Shown here: one piece after another, positions 1-7,483 of the stretch
How positions within the stretch are numbered: the first letter of the stretch is position 1
Layout: every line of letters starts with the position of its first letter
NCBI RefSeq assembly: GCF_000720475.1
Contig: NZ_JOAP01000008.1
Span: forward strand, 267,798 to 331,797
DNA length: 64,000 bases
Reading direction: 5' to 3'
Origin: Streptomyces aureocirculatus
GTDB lineage: Bacteria > Actinomycetota > Actinomycetes > Streptomycetales > Streptomycetaceae
Notes under the pieces: model-generated
What the model was told of the DNA's origin: nothing
Database searches by the model: none
Seen by the model: only the letters and a program-made list of their open reading frames with translations
Position numbers and translations under genes: made by a program

Positions 1-122
1 TCCGTGCCTCCCCCGCCCCTGACTCACCCGCCTCACCTGCCTCACCCGCCTGCCCCTTGTCTGCCTCGCCCTCTGACTTGCCAGCCTCGCCCGCCGCGCG
101 CCCTTCTCTTCACGGAGCCCCG

Positions 123-1784
123 ATGACCCAGCCGCCCCCGCTTGGCCCCGCGCCCGAGCAGCCCCCGCACGGCTCCGCAGCCGAGCAGCCCCCGCACGGC
201 CCTGCTCCCGGGCAGCCCCACCCCGGCGGCGCCTTCGGCCCGCCCCCGCCGGATCACCCCGCCGGTTTCGGGCCGCCCATACCCCCGGGCCCGGGAGGCT
301 TCGGCCCGCCGGTGCCGCCGCCCCCGGACGGCTTCGGGACGCCCGCGCCCGCGCGGGAACCGGGGGGCGGCCGGGGGTCCCGGAGGCGCACGGCCGTCGT
401 CGGCGCCGCCGTCCTCGCCGTCGCGCTGATCGTCGGCGGTGGCGTCTGGTACGCCGTGGGCAAGGACGACAAGGGTGACAAGGACGGCAAGAACCGTGCG
501 GCGGCCAAGCCGGTCGACGACGGTGCCGGGCCCGCGTACGAGAAGCCGCGGGAGAAGGTGCCCGCCGACCCCAAGGCCTTCTACAAGGGGGCGGGCGGAC
601 AGCCCGAGCCGCCCAAGGGCGAGAGCACCTATCGGGTGCGCGGGTCCTGGCTGACGGACAAGGTGTACGCCAAGGCCTCCGTCGGCAGGATCAGCGGGCT
701 CGACGCGGCCACCGGCTCCCGCGTGTGGGTCCTGCCCAAGCCGGGCATGTCGTGCGCGGGCTCACCGAACCTCGGCGAGGGCAACATCGCCGTGGTGGTC
801 ACCCAGCCGCCGGGCGAGGACGAGCGCGGCACCGGCGCCCCCTGCACCGAGGTCACCGCGTTCGACGTCGACAACGGCAAGAAGCTGTGGACCAAGTCGG
901 TCACCATCGGCTACCAGAAGGAGAAGACGGCCTTCGACCAGGCCACCATCAGCGGTGACACGGTCGCCGTCGGCGGTCTGTACGGCGGTGCGGCCTTCGA
1001 TCTGCGCAGCGGAAGGCTGCTGTGGAAGCCGAAGCAGGGCGAGACGTGCCGGGACGTCGGCTACGGCGGCGGCGATCAGCTCGTCGCCGTCCGCTCGTGC
1101 GGCGACTACGGTTCCGCGCGGATCAAGGTGGAGGTGCTCGACGCGGCCTCGGGCAAGCCGCGGTGGAGCAGCAGACTGCCCGCGGGCGTCCGCACCCCGA
1201 GCGTCATCTCCTCCCGCCCCGTGGTGGTCGCGGCCGACTCGGGCGAGATCACGTCGTCCGGCGCGTCGGACGTCTTCTCGTTCGACGCCCGCGGAAAACT
1301 CCGCACGAAGATCGCGCTCCCGCCCGAGCGGTACATGCACGAGTGCGGCACCCAGTCGGTCGTCGAGGACTGCCGGGGCGTCACCGCGGGCAACGACAAG
1401 CTGTACGTCGCGACCGCGCGGCGCGACACCGCGGACGGCATCACCTCGACCAACGACATCGTGGCGTTCTCGCTGGCCACCGGCAAGACCACCGGGGAGA
1501 AGCTGACCGGCGGCGACAACTATCCGGTCTTCCCGATCCGCATGGACGGCGGGAACCTCCTCGTGTACAAGAGCGCGCCCTTCACCCGGGTCTACTCCGT
1601 CCACGGCCGCACCCTGAAGCAGACCCTGCTCCTCGACGCCGGCACCCGGCCGAGCAGCCTGGCCCCCCTGCGGTCCGAGCTGCGCTTCACCCACAGCAAG
1701 CTGTACATCAGCGGCGATCTGATCTCCCGGCCCACCTCCAAGCGCTCCAAGCCGACGATGGTGTTCGGTTTCGCCGCCAAGTAG
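123..1784 (+). CDS. Membrane-anchored PQQ-like beta-propeller protein
   Basis: Predicted 553-residue protein. The first ~85 residues are a Pro/Gly-rich cytoplasmic arm with repeated EQPPHG-type units. Residues ~91-112 form one hydrophobic segment (AVVGAAVLAVALIVGGGVWY). The rest is a secreted domain whose recurring patterns (GLDAATGSRVW, FDVDNGKKLW, FDLRSGRLLW, LDAASGKPRW) are typical of PQQ/BamB-like propeller blades. In actinobacteria such proteins are usually single-pass surface proteins of unknown ligand; no PQQ enzyme residues are evident. I chose ATG 123 because GGAG lies at 114-117; a TTG at 57 would add a less likely extension. The family call is fairly sure, the role is not known. 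Confidence 0.85.
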   Translation: MTQPPPLGPAPEQPPHGSAAEQPPHGPAPGQPHPGGAFGPPPPDHPAGFGPPIPPGPGGFGPPVPPPPDGFGTPAPAREPGGGRGSRRRTAVVGAAVLAVALIVGGGVWYAVGKDDKGDKDGKNRAAAKPVDDGAGPAYEKPREKVPADPKAFYKGAGGQPEPPKGESTYRVRGSWLTDKVYAKASVGRISGLDAATGSRVWVLPKPGMSCAGSPNLGEGNIAVVVTQPPGEDERGTGAPCTEVTAFDVDNGKKLWTKSVTIGYQKEKTAFDQATISGDTVAVGGLYGGAAFDLRSGRLLWKPKQGETCRDVGYGGGDQLVAVRSCGDYGSARIKVEVLDAASGKPRWSSRLPAGVRTPSVISSRPVVVAADSGEITSSGASDVFSFDARGKLRTKIALPPERYMHECGTQSVVEDCRGVTAGNDKLYVATARRDTADGITSTNDIVAFSLATGKTTGEKLTGGDNYPVFPIRMDGGNLLVYKSAPFTRVYSVHGRTLKQTLLLDAGTRPSSLAPLRSELRFTHSKLYISGDLISRPTSKRSKPTMVFGFAAK

Positions 1785-1858
1785 CCTTGCCCCCGACGGA
1801 CATATGGGTGCGAAGTGCCGACGGTGCGACGCGGTGGGCGAAAGAGGACGGTCGACCG

Positions 1859-2617
1859 ATGCCGCGGATCGTGCGGAAGGTCCGGGGCGCGCTGCGGGCG
1901 GAGTGGCAGTGTCTGGCGCTCGCGGCCTGGCGGGAGCTGCGGGAGCGGCGCCCGCGCGCTGCCCTGCTCGGCGTTTCGCTCGGTGTCTCGCTGGCCCTGA
2001 CGGCGAGCCTCGCCATGATCACTCTGCATGAGCTGCAGGAGATCCCGGCGAGCGACCGCGTCGTACGTTTCGCCGGAGAGGTGCGCGCCGATCAGCCGCT
2101 GTGGGTGTCGCTCCTGCGCACGCCCCTCTCCGTGCTCGTCCCCACCCGGGACCAGTTGGTGTGGGGCGGCCTGCCGCGCCTGATCCTGTCCCTCGGCCTG
2201 GCCCAGCTCCTCATCGGACCCCGGCGGGCGCTGCTCGTCGGGTACGGCGCGACGCTGGCCGGCACCCTCGGCGCGCGGGTCATGGTGGCCATCGGGCCCG
2301 ACCACTTCGCGGGGGTGCCGGCCGCGTACGCCCACGACGTGGACACCGGGGCGTCCGCCGCCGTCGTGGGCCTCTTCACCTATCTCTCGGTGCGGCTGCG
2401 GGCGCCCGTGCTGTGCCTGGCGTTCGTCGTACCGACGGTCGTGGGCTCGGTCCTTGAACCGAACCTCGCCGGGCGCGAACACCTGGTCGCCGTCGCCTGC
2501 GTCACCGCCGTCGCCGTGCTCCAGGAGCGACGCAGGCCCGGCGAGTTCAGGGCGACCGGACCTGCGGGGTCGCTCAGACCGAGCCGAGGTCCGAGGACAC
2601 CCACCGCTCGGGGCTGA
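1859..2617 (+). CDS. Rhomboid-like multipass membrane protein
   Basis: 252 residues with about five or six hydrophobic segments. The segment DTGASAAVVGLF resembles the rhomboid GxSx(4)G serine-helix motif, and the preceding glycine-rich helix (GYGATLAGTLG) also fits rhomboid-like proteins. I could not confirm the catalytic histidine, so proteolytic activity is uncertain. ATG 1859 is preceded by AGAGGA at 1843-1848. The start is 74 bp after the propeller gene, so the two may be cotranscribed. Its last 44 bases overlap the 3' end of the convergent gene on the other strand, and the overlapping tail is Arg/Pro-rich and may be a run-on extension. Confidence 0.7.
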   Translation: MPRIVRKVRGALRAEWQCLALAAWRELRERRPRAALLGVSLGVSLALTASLAMITLHELQEIPASDRVVRFAGEVRADQPLWVSLLRTPLSVLVPTRDQLVWGGLPRLILSLGLAQLLIGPRRALLVGYGATLAGTLGARVMVAIGPDHFAGVPAAYAHDVDTGASAAVVGLFTYLSVRLRAPVLCLAFVVPTVVGSVLEPNLAGREHLVAVACVTAVAVLQERRRPGEFRATGPAGSLRPSRGPRTPTARG

Positions 2618-3005
2618 GCCGTATGACCACCTGCTCGCCGTGCTCCTTCCAGGACGTCTCCACATAGCCGTCGACCTTCTCGGCCGGGAGATAGCGGGAG
2701 GCCATCTCGTGGAGCTGCTCGCGGGTCGCGGCCTCGGTGGCGACGACGGGGCCCTCGACGGAGACGTAACGGACCGTCGGCTCAAGGCGTTCCACCATGA
2801 GCGAGAAGCGGCCCGCCGCACCGATCAGCTTCGCCTTGCGCGAGTCGCGCTCCGTCATGATCCACACATCGCCGCCGGGTTCGTACTGGTACCAGATGGG
2901 GACGGTGAGCGGCGCCCGCCGCCCGCCCTCCCCGGAGTCCACGGCGAGCGCCGCGATGTGCGGCTCGGCCAGGAACTGTTCGCGTTCTGCGCGGTTGAGA
3001 GCCAT
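2574..3005 (-). CDS. Pyridoxamine 5'-phosphate oxidase-like (split-barrel FMN) protein
   Basis: 143 residues with the layout of small actinobacterial PNPOx-like proteins: an N-terminal helix (REREQFLAEPHIA), then a strand pair ending in PLTVPIWYQYEPGG, then KAKLIGAAGRFSLMVE and RYVSVEGPV. These proteins bind FMN, F420 or haem and reduce or sense small molecules; the substrate cannot be told. ATG at 3005 has GAGGAG at 3013-3018 upstream on the minus strand. An upstream in-frame extension to 3155 has no ribosome site and would overlap the divergent neighbour, so I rejected it. Its 3' end overlaps the convergent rhomboid-like gene. Confidence 0.82.
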   Translation of the reverse strand: MALNRAEREQFLAEPHIAALAVDSGEGGRRAPLTVPIWYQYEPGGDVWIMTERDSRKAKLIGAAGRFSLMVERLEPTVRYVSVEGPVVATEAATREQLHEMASRYLPAEKVDGYVETSWKEHGEQVVIRLSPERWVSSDLGSV

Positions 3006-3153
3006 CGTCGATCTCCTCAGGAGTACGTGAACCTCCTGCATACCCGTCGAATGCCGTGCCGTACACAGCGCATCGCGGTTCACCGCCGGGGTCACGTACG
3101 GTGAAAGTCCGGCTGAAGGAGCCGGAGGAGTCGTCACACTTGGGGGGCCTGAC

Positions 3154-3519
3154 ATGGCGCTGTTCGGAAACGCTCACACCGTCGACCCGGCGTCGGCGCA
3201 GCAGGACTACGCACGCCTCATGGGGCACGGCGAGCAGGTGTACGCGGCGTACCGGCTCATCCGCGACACGATCCTGCTCACCGACCGTCGCATGATCTTC
3301 ATCGACAAGCAGGGCATGACCGGCAAGAAGGTCGAGTACCACTCGGTGCCCTACCGCAGCATCACCCACTTCTCGGTGGAGACCGCCGGTCACTTCGACC
3401 TCGACGCGGAGCTGAAGATATGGATCTCCAGCAACCCCGTGCCGATCGAGAAGACCTTCACCAAGGGTGTGGACATCTACGAGGTGCAGGCGATCCTCAC
3501 CCAGTTCGTGGCCAGGTAG
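3154..3519 (+). CDS. Bacterial PH-domain protein
   Basis: 121 residues, nearly all one bacterial pleckstrin-homology-like domain. Diagnostic segments are ILLTDRRMIFIDKQGMTGKK, then EYHSVPYRSITHFSVE and DLDAELKIWI, ending in a C-terminal helix. Such proteins are common and small in Gram-positive bacteria, their function is unknown, and a role in stress or membrane association has been suggested for relatives. The ATG at 3154 follows a GGGGGG tract at 3142-3147. It is divergent from the PNPOx-like gene. Confidence 0.85.
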   Translation: MALFGNAHTVDPASAQQDYARLMGHGEQVYAAYRLIRDTILLTDRRMIFIDKQGMTGKKVEYHSVPYRSITHFSVETAGHFDLDAELKIWISSNPVPIEKTFTKGVDIYEVQAILTQFVAR

Positions 3520-3595
3520 TCCCGAGTAGTCCAGATCCGGACCTGGGGGTACGTTCATAGGTGCACTGCACAGCGATACACAGGGAACAACCCCC

Positions 3596-3928
3596 ATGAT
3601 CTTCATCACCGTCAAGTTCACCGTCCGCCCCGAGCGGAGCGACGAGTGGCTCGACCTCGTCGACGACTTCACCCGCGCCACCCGTGAGGAGCCGGGCAAC
3701 CTGTTCTTCGAGTGGTCCCGCAGCGTCGACGACCCGCACACGTTCGTGCTGGTCGAGGGCTTCCGCGACGGCGAGGCCGGCGCGGCGCACGTGGAGTCCG
3801 CGCACTTCAAGGCCGCCATGGACACCATGTCGTACGCCATCGCCGACGTCCCGCAGATCGTCAGCACCGAGATCCCCGGCATGACCGGGTGGGGCGAGAT
3901 GGGCGAGGTCGCGCCGCGCGAGGCCTGA
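3596..3928 (+). CDS. ABM-domain quinol monooxygenase-like protein
   Basis: 110 residues matching the small ferredoxin-like antibiotic-biosynthesis-monooxygenase (ABM, YgiN-like) fold. The N-terminal strand MIFITVKFTVRPE is followed by DDFTRATREEPGNLFFEWSR, then HTFVLVEGF and a His/Glu-rich helix (AAHVESAHFKAAM). YgiN relatives oxidise quinols without a cofactor. Physiological substrate is unknown here. It stands 76 bp after the PH-domain gene and ends before a strong bidirectional hairpin. Confidence 0.83.
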   Translation: MIFITVKFTVRPERSDEWLDLVDDFTRATREEPGNLFFEWSRSVDDPHTFVLVEGFRDGEAGAAHVESAHFKAAMDTMSYAIADVPQIVSTEIPGMTGWGEMGEVAPREA

Positions 3929-3940
3929 TCGCGTACGCGC

Positions 3941-3979
3941 CACAGGTGCCCCGGACCGTGGTGGTCCGGGGCACCTGTG
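3941..3979. terminator. Bidirectional rho-independent-type hairpin
   Basis: Perfect 17-bp stem (3941-3957 paired with 3963-3979) with a 5-base loop, between the convergent ABM and SnoaL-like genes. There is no U-tract, as is usual in Streptomyces terminators. Confidence 0.85.
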
Positions 3980-3998
3980 CGAGCGGGGTCCGGTGGCC

Positions 3999-4376
3999 TC
4001 AGGCGGTGGGCAGCCGGTCGAGGAAGCCGTGCACCGTGCGGATGCGGCCGTCGTCGGCCAGCTCGACCACGTCGAATCCGGCGACCGGGGCGGAGCCGTC
4101 CGCGTCGGACACCAGCTCCCAGGTGAAGCGGGCGAGGTTGTGGTGGCCGTCGACCTCCCCCGTGTGGCGGAACGAGAAGCCGGGGAACTGCTCCCTGGCT
4201 CCGGCGATGACGGCGGCGATGCCCTCGTGGCCCGCGACGTCGGCCAGCGGGTCGGTGTACGTGCCGTCCTCGGTCCACGCGGCGGCGATGGCCTTGGGCA
4301 GATCGGCGGTGTCGGCGGTGTTCCAGGCCTCGAAGTAGCGGGCAACGGCGGTCTCGTGAACGTACTGTGCGGGCAT
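3999..4376 (-). CDS. SnoaL/NTF2-like polyketide-cyclase-fold protein
   Basis: 125 residues with the cone-shaped NTF2-like fold signature: a helix RYFEAWNTADTADLPKAIAA, then the WTEDGTYTDPLADVAGHEGI turn, then FRHTGEVDGHHNLARFTWEL and a terminal FLDRLP. Family members bind or isomerise small hydrophobic molecules; no assignment is possible. ATG 4376 is preceded on the minus strand by GGAGG near 4388. No neighbour suggests a biosynthetic cluster. Confidence 0.82.
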   Translation of the reverse strand: MPAQYVHETAVARYFEAWNTADTADLPKAIAAAWTEDGTYTDPLADVAGHEGIAAVIAGAREQFPGFSFRHTGEVDGHHNLARFTWELVSDADGSAPVAGFDVVELADDGRIRTVHGFLDRLPTA

Positions 4377-4520
4377 GGTGTTCGCCTCCTGCGTGGTCGT
4401 GGACCGGGCTTCTGCCCCGGAGCCCGGGCGGAGGGCGCCGCCCGGGTTCCGGTGACGCCAAGACTGCCGGGCGGGCGCCGGGGGGTCGATTACGCGGGAG
4501 GTAATGCCCGCCCAGCCACC

Positions 4521-4643
4521 CTGCGGACGGCTGCTCCGCCCGCGCCCTGCGGACGGCTCCTCCGCCCGCGCCCTGTGGGCGGCTGGTCCGCCCGCGCCCT
4601 GTGGGCGGCTGGTCCGCCCAGGGGGCGGAACGGGCGGGCACAG
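4521..4643. repeat. 26-bp tandem array (4 copies) running into a 45-bp dispersed element
   Basis: The 398-bp gap between 4377 and 4774 carries no convincing gene. Exact-period 26-bp units start at 4521, 4547, 4573 and 4599 (core CTGCGGACGGCT / CTGTGGGCGGCT then TCCGCCC). The fourth copy forms the left half of a 45-bp imperfect palindrome at 4599-4643 that recurs with only three base differences at 33269-33313. Confidence 0.85.
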
Positions 4644-4774
4644 GGCGGAACCCCGCCGCCGGGCAACCACCCCCCCCGACCTCAGCCACCTCCGACCCCC
4701 GAGAACCTTCCGCCGCGCCCCCCGACTGTGCTTGCCTAAGACCCGATCCCGCCCCCCAGGAGAGGAAGTCGCGG

Positions 4775-5776
4775 ATGCGCAAGGCGTGGTGGGCGACGCC
4801 CCTGCTGGTCGCGCTACTGCTGGGCGGCTGCGGAGACCCCGGTTCCGGGTCCCAGGACGCACCCCCCGCCCCCACCCCGGCCGACAGCACCCCCTCCCAG
4901 ACCACCCGCCAGCGCGCGGGAGCCGACACCTCCGACAAGACCGACACCTCCGGCGGGGAGCGGAGCGGGAGCCGGGACAAGGGCCGGGAGAGAGCCAGGG
5001 ACAGGGCACGCAAGCCCTCGGGGCAGCCGCCCGAGGTCCTCTACCTGGGCGACTCCCTGGCCATGGAGAACCAGGACGTCCTCGGCGAACTCCTCCGCGA
5101 GAACCTCGGCGCCCGCTACACCAGCGCCCCCTACTCGGGCACCACCCTCTGCGACTACCTGGAGAACACCGGCAAGGACTCCCTCGTACCGGACAAGCAC
5201 AAGGCGGCGACCCTGGTGCGCGAGACCCGGCCCGACTATGTGGTGCTGCAGTTCTGGGGCAACGCCTGGGGCTACACGCCGTGCATGGACGGCATCACGT
5301 ACGACAAGGCACGGCAGACGTACTTCTCGCGGTACGCGGCCGACGCGCGCCGCCTGACCCGGCAGATCGAGGAGGCCGCGCGGGACACCGGCGGCAAGCG
5401 GCCCAAGGTGGTGTGGGTGTCCCAGGGCCCGGACGCGATGACCCCCGACCGGGTCCGCCGCGTGAACGGGATCTACCGCCAACAGGCCGCCACCGCAAGC
5501 GATGTGGTCTCCGACGCGGGCAAGGCCGTCAGCCCGGCCGCCGACCGCTACACCTGGGCGGAGCACCTGCCCTGCACCGCGTACGAGCGCGCGCACCCCG
5601 CGTACTGCACCGAGCCGGAGAGCGGCCGCACCGCCCTGCACCGCCCCAAGGACTTCCTGCACTTCTGCCTGGCCCCGACGACGCCCAAGTCACGCCCCTG
5701 CCCGGTGCGTTCACCGGGCATCCGACGCATCGGCCAGGCGATCACCGACACGGTGCGCGCCCACCACGGCGGCTAG
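4775..5776 (+). CDS. SGNH/GDSL-hydrolase-like lipoprotein
   Basis: 333 residues. A lipoprotein signal peptide ends in LLLGGCG (lipobox cysteine about residue 20). A charged Ser/Asp/Arg linker follows, then an SGNH-hydrolase domain. Block I is GDSLAMEN, a possible block II-III region is WGNAWGYTPC, and the C-terminal DFLHFC resembles the DxxH catalytic block. Several cysteines suggest disulfides outside the membrane. SGNH proteins deacylate or transfer acyl groups on polysaccharides and lipids; the substrate is not known. The start has a strong GGAGAGGA site. Confidence 0.8.
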   Translation: MRKAWWATPLLVALLLGGCGDPGSGSQDAPPAPTPADSTPSQTTRQRAGADTSDKTDTSGGERSGSRDKGRERARDRARKPSGQPPEVLYLGDSLAMENQDVLGELLRENLGARYTSAPYSGTTLCDYLENTGKDSLVPDKHKAATLVRETRPDYVVLQFWGNAWGYTPCMDGITYDKARQTYFSRYAADARRLTRQIEEAARDTGGKRPKVVWVSQGPDAMTPDRVRRVNGIYRQQAATASDVVSDAGKAVSPAADRYTWAEHLPCTAYERAHPAYCTEPESGRTALHRPKDFLHFCLAPTTPKSRPCPVRSPGIRRIGQAITDTVRAHHGG

Positions 5777-5794
5777 CGCCCCGCGCCCGGACGG

Positions 5795-6748
5795 CTAACG
5801 GCGCCAGGCGTCGTACGACATCACGTCCCCGGCGCGGACGGCGAAGTCCGGCTGGTCCCTGGTGAAGAGGACCTCAAGGCCGAGCACCTCGCCGCTGTCC
5901 GGGTCGAGGATCAGCATGTACCGCAGGTGCTCGTCCGGGGTGTCGTGCACATACGCCTGCCCGGTGCGGCCGAGGCGGTCGGTGACGGTGCCCTCGGCGC
6001 GCAGGCCGCCGGTGCCCGCGAGTACCCGGGCGAGCGCGGCCCTCTCGCGGGCGCCGAGCGTCCAGTTGTCCAGGAGCTGGGGCAGGGTGTCGAGGAGCTG
6101 CTGGGTGGTGACGGGGGCGGTGCGGCGCGGGAACCCGGGCTCGTGGACCTCGGTGAGGTAGTCGCGCAGGGCGGCGGGGGTACCCGGCGGGCGGGCCCAG
6201 GGCGGCGCGTCGGACCGGCTCGGCGGGTAGACGCGTTCGCCCACTAGCTTGCCGTCGGACTCGACGCGCTCGGTGCGGCTGCCGTCGGACCGCCAGCGGA
6301 CCTCGCGCTCCTCGGGCAGGGTGACGGGGCGTTCGGCGTCGGGGCCCGAGTCCATGGCCAGACTCCAGCTCTGTACGTGGCCGCCCTCGCGCAGTCGCGG
6401 TCCGCCGTCGCGGGCGAGGGCCTCGGCGCGGTCGGCGATCCGGTCGAGCGGCAACGCGGCGGAACCGGCGCGCGGGTGCAGGGCGCTCGGCGCCGCGGTG
6501 GCGGACCCGGCGCCGAGGCCCGGCACGGTCAGGGCGAGCACGGCGGCGAGGGCGACGGCGGCGGCCTCCGCCCAGAACACGACGCGGCGGCGGGCACGTA
6601 CGCGGGTGGTGTGCAGGAGCTGGTTGAGGCCCCGCTCGGCGACGGCGTTCAGGGGGCGGTCGCGCCAGGGCCCCGAGGTCGCGGACACGGGGTTGGCGGC
6701 GCGCAGCAGGTCCAGGTCGCGGCGGTCGTCGTCCAGGTGGTCAGTCAC
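5795..6748 (-). CDS. CU044_5270-family membrane protein, likely sigma-factor partner
   Basis: About 317 residues. An N-terminal acidic segment (LDLLRAANPV) is followed by one transmembrane helix near residues 60-80 and a secreted domain with PLDRIADRAEAL and RSDGSRTERVESDGK. This is the layout of CU044_5270 proteins, which in actinobacteria usually follow an ECF sigma gene and are thought to act as its anti-sigma or sensor. The GTG at 6748 overlaps the sigma stop by 8 bases, and GGGAG sits nine bases upstream, implying translational coupling. A TTG at 6757 is an alternative start. Confidence 0.8.
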   Translation of the reverse strand: MTDHLDDDRRDLDLLRAANPVSATSGPWRDRPLNAVAERGLNQLLHTTRVRARRRVVFWAEAAAVALAAVLALTVPGLGAGSATAAPSALHPRAGSAALPLDRIADRAEALARDGGPRLREGGHVQSWSLAMDSGPDAERPVTLPEEREVRWRSDGSRTERVESDGKLVGERVYPPSRSDAPPWARPPGTPAALRDYLTEVHEPGFPRRTAPVTTQQLLDTLPQLLDNWTLGARERAALARVLAGTGGLRAEGTVTDRLGRTGQAYVHDTPDEHLRYMLILDPDSGEVLGLEVLFTRDQPDFAVRAGDVMSYDAWRR

Positions 6749-7367
6749 GGCTGTCAACTCCCGCTCGTCCCGCTCGCCCTGCTTGCTCTGCTCGTGCCGC
6801 TTGCTCTGCTAGCGCTTCTTGCTCTGTCGGCGCTGCTTGCTCTGCTCGTCCTGCTCGTACGTTCATCTGCATCCGGTCGATCTGCGCGCGGAGTCTGCGC
6901 CGGGCCCGGTGCAGGCGCATCGCGGCGGCGCCGGGGCTGCACTCCAGGGCCACCGCGAGCTCGTCGACGCCGAGCTCCTCCCAGGTGGTCAGGCGCAGGG
7001 CCTCCTGGTCGGCGGGGGAGAGCCGGGCAAGGGCGTCGTGCACCCAGGAGCCGGGGCGTTCGGTGTCCGGGCTGTCCATGATCTGGCGGCCGCCCACGGT
7101 CTCGTGGTGGCTGAGGCGGTGCAGCAGGCGTCGGCGGCGGCCGAGTCCGCGCACCGTGTTGGCCAGGCAGTTGCGGGCCACGGCGTACAGCCAGGGCAGC
7201 GGCGCCTCGGGGAGTTCCGCGCGGCGCCGCCAGGCTATGGAGAACACGTCCGCCACGACCTCCTCGACCTCGTGCTCCTCCCCCGCGTCGAGCCGGCGCG
7301 CGACGAACCGGCTCACCGCCCAGTAGTGCTCGCGGTAGGCGGCCGCGAAGGAATCGTCCGTGCTCAT
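6741..7367 (-). CDS. ECF RNA polymerase sigma factor
   Basis: 208 residues. Region 2 covers REHYWAVSRFVARRL through WLYAVARNCLANTVR. Region 4 covers LARLSPADQEALRLTTWEEL through AAMRLHRARRRLRAQ, with a helix-turn-helix. After region 4 there is an unusual ~40-residue Ala/Glu/Gln/Arg tail of AEQA-type repeats, encoded by a low-complexity GCTTGCTCTGCTCGT-like repeat at about 6770-6860. The partner membrane protein overlaps its 3' end. The divergent neighbour is ctaD, and a 15-base sequence lies at the same distance before both start codons, suggesting common control. Confidence 0.9.
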   Translation of the reverse strand: MSTDDSFAAAYREHYWAVSRFVARRLDAGEEHEVEEVVADVFSIAWRRRAELPEAPLPWLYAVARNCLANTVRGLGRRRRLLHRLSHHETVGGRQIMDSPDTERPGSWVHDALARLSPADQEALRLTTWEELGVDELAVALECSPGAAAMRLHRARRRLRAQIDRMQMNVRAGRAEQAAPTEQEALAEQAARAEQAGRAGRAGVDSRD

Positions 7368-7370
7368 GGA

Positions 7371-7480
7371 CCGTAGGTGTCCGGCATGTCCTCGATCCTC
7401 ACACCCGGACGGTGTGACTTTTGCGGCGGGGGTCGACGGGTGTGCGCGGTGATGCCGGAGCGGCTGCCGGACACCTACGG
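7371..7480. promoter_or_regulatory. Divergent control region with paired 15-bp inverted repeat
   Basis: The sequence GCCGGACACCTACGG lies three bases upstream of the ATG of the sigma gene (minus strand, 7385-7371) and also three bases upstream of the ctaD ATG (7466-7480). It is a perfect 15-bp inverted repeat. Between them is a second perfect inverted repeat, TCACACC-N5-GGTGTGA at 7399-7417. These could be promoter elements read by the sigma factor itself, or an operator. The choice is inference. Confidence 0.6.
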
Positions 7481-7483
7481 GGC

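Noticed and set aside
4521..4643. Small coding gene in the tandem array
   Set aside because: Frames are open but the peptide is only the translated repeat, with no ribosome site.
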